NCBI RefSeq assembly: GCF_040750475.1
Contig: NZ_JABJVY010000019.1
Span: 1 to 64,000, forward strand
From: Amorphus sp040750475
Lineage (GTDB): Bacteria; Pseudomonadota; Alphaproteobacteria; Rhizobiales; Amorphaceae
DNA length: 64,000 nucleotides
Reading direction: 5' to 3'
In this document: in pieces, positions 62,904 to 64,000 of the stretch
Layout of the letters: every line of letters begins with the position of its first letter
How positions within the stretch are numbered: the first letter of the stretch is position 1
The notes under the pieces: model-generated
What the model was told of the DNA's origin: nothing
Databases searched by the model: none
Seen by the model: the letters and a program-made list of their open reading frames with translations, nothing else
Program-made: the position numbers and the translations under genes

Positions 62904-64000
62904 TTCTTGGCCTCCGCGATCGCCTTCGCCTTGGCCTCGTCATACCACCAGATCGTTGGGAAGCCGGGCGTGAACTTCGGCAACGTTTCGGGATGGTCGA
63001 TCCTGTCCCAGTAGACGATGCGATCCACCGGCGCCCGGAATTGCGGCACCACATATTCGTTGTGGAGCAGCACCCGATCGAGGGCATGGGTGGCCGCCAC
63101 CAAGGTCTCGCGATCCTCGGCGAACACGATGCGCTGGATCAGGGCGTCCACCGCCGGGTTCTTGATGCCGGCATAGTTCTGCGATCCCGGCCGGTCGGCC
63201 GCATCCGAGCCCCAGTACTCGTTCTGCTCGTTGCCCGGCGACAGCGACTGCGGCCAGACGAAGATCGCGATGTCGAAGTCCCGCGCCCGCACCCGGCGGA
63301 CATATTGCGAGGTGTCGACCGTGCGCAGGCTCACCCCGATGCCGAGCTTTTCCAGATCCGCCTTGTAGGAGAGCGCGCCGCGTTCCGCACCCGGCGACGA
63401 CAGCAGGATTTCCACCTGGAGCGGCTCCCCGGTCTTGGAATTGACGAGCTTGCCGTTGTTCAGCTCGTAGCCCGCTTCTCTCAGAAGCCTGGACGCCTGG
63501 CGCAGATTCTTTCTAAGCGCCTGGGGCGAACCGCCCACTGGCAGATCATAGGGTTCGGTGAAGACCGTCTGCGGAATGCCCTCACCGTCGACCTCCTCTT
63601 CGACGTCCTTCAGAATCTGAAGTTCTTTCCCCTCCGGCAGACCGGTGGCGGCAAGGTCGGTACCGGCGAAGTAGGAATCGATTCGCTCGTTCAGGCCGTA
63701 GGACAGGATCTCGTTGGAGGTCTCGAAATCGTAGGCCAAGTTGAAGGCGCGCCGGACCCGCGGATCCTGAAACTGCTCGCGCCGCAGGTTGAACGTGTAG
63801 CCCTGCATCCGGCCGGAACCGACATCCGGGAACTCCAGCTTCTTCACCCATCCTTTTTCGATCGCCGGAAAATCGTACTGGGTTGCCCAGCGATTGGCGG
63901 ACATCTCCTGATACCAGTCGTACTGATCGGCTTTGAAAGCCTGCCGCGCCACGTCCTCGTCGCGGTAATATTCGTAGCGAATCTCGTCGAAATTGTTGGT
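62900..64000 (-). CDS. Periplasmic peptide-binding protein, YejA type (second copy, cut by window edge)
   Basis: At least 366 residues of a second SBP_bac_5 protein. The reading frame stays open to base 64000, so the N-terminus and signal are missing. The visible part begins NNFDEIRYEYYRDEDVARQA and includes FNLRREQFQDPRVRRAFNLA and PQFRAPVDRIVYWDRID. It is a diverged paralogue of its neighbour, with different ligand-region sequence, and is translationally coupled to it. Confidence 0.9.
   Translation of the reverse strand, partial: TNNFDEIRYEYYRDEDVARQAFKADQYDWYQEMSANRWATQYDFPAIEKGWVKKLEFPDVGSGRMQGYTFNLRREQFQDPRVRRAFNLAYDFETSNEILSYGLNERIDSYFAGTDLAATGLPEGKELQILKDVEEEVDGEGIPQTVFTEPYDLPVGGSPQALRKNLRQASRLLREAGYELNNGKLVNSKTGEPLQVEILLSSPGAERGALSYKADLEKLGIGVSLRTVDTSQYVRRVRARDFDIAIFVWPQSLSPGNEQNEYWGSDAADRPGSQNYAGIKNPAVDALIQRIVFAEDRETLVAATHALDRVLLHNEYVVPQFRAPVDRIVYWDRIDHPETLPKFTPGFPTIWWYDEAKAKAIAEAKK

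Overview
The window looks like a chromosomal segment of a high-GC alphaproteobacterium, most likely Hyphomicrobiales (Rhizobiales). The reasons are the order cysG - DUF2849 - cysI - cysH - DUF934, the hisS-hisZ-hisG operon, DUF2852 and DUF2927 proteins, a PraR-like XRE regulator, a CIRCE-controlled groESL pair, and dispersed palindromic repeats of the 'CGGAAAACCGGTTCCCACTTTTCC' type. I see no rRNA, tRNA, transposase, phage gene or CRISPR array. The region is catabolic and transport-rich and otherwise core chromosomal.

Layout, left to right. 0-2 kb: three tandem 134-bp repeats, a short MgtE-type Mg channel, and a repeat-filled intergenic region. 2-7.4 kb: a homoprotocatechuate (4-hydroxyphenylacetate) meta-cleavage operon on the minus strand (hpaR, hpaF, hpaE, LigB-type hpaD, a second VOC-type extradiol dioxygenase, and a FAH-family hpaG-like enzyme). 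A flavin reductase fused to a MarR-like domain (15.9-16.9 kb) resembles the reductase component of HPA 3-hydroxylase. 7.5-15.9 kb: an organosulfonate locus (hpsN-like dehydrogenase, tauCBA transporter, Asp/Glu-racemase family protein, DegT-family aminotransferase, cuyA L-cysteate sulfo-lyase) with a divergent LysR regulator. 17.6-27.1 kb: a PraR-like regulator, hydroxypyruvate-isomerase-like protein, GNAT, DMT exporter, wrbA, groES-groEL, MscS channel, CrtI-like oxidoreductase and a SpoIIAA-like protein.

27-37.5 kb: a polyamine region. A potFGHI-type transporter and one PuuA-like glutamine synthetase lie on the minus strand. Facing away is a second PuuA-like enzyme followed by a SpuC-like aminotransferase and a PuuB-like oxidase. 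37.5-40.4 kb: malonate activation and decarboxylation (matB, matA). 40.5-46.1 kb: a Nudix hydrolase and the assimilatory sulfate/siroheme operon, preceded by five TGCGCA boxes. 46-48.4 kb: repeats, a zinc alcohol dehydrogenase and a HigBA toxin-antitoxin pair. 48.5-52.2 kb: hisS-hisZ-hisG, where hisS carries an internal block of about 47% GC (hand count) with foreign-looking codon use. 52.4-56.5 kb: tag, DUF2927, AEC transporter, YgjP-like metallopeptidase, DUF2852. 56.6-64 kb: a yejAABEF-type peptide importer with two tandem substrate-binding proteins, the upstream one cut by the window edge.

The most interesting idea is that the 7.5-15.9 kb locus encodes a route for an amino-alcohol sulfonate such as cysteinolic acid. 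The histidinol-dehydrogenase-like enzyme would make cysteate, the racemase would set its stereochemistry, and CuyA would release sulfite, ammonium and pyruvate. The gene families support sulfonate catabolism; the specific substrate is inference.
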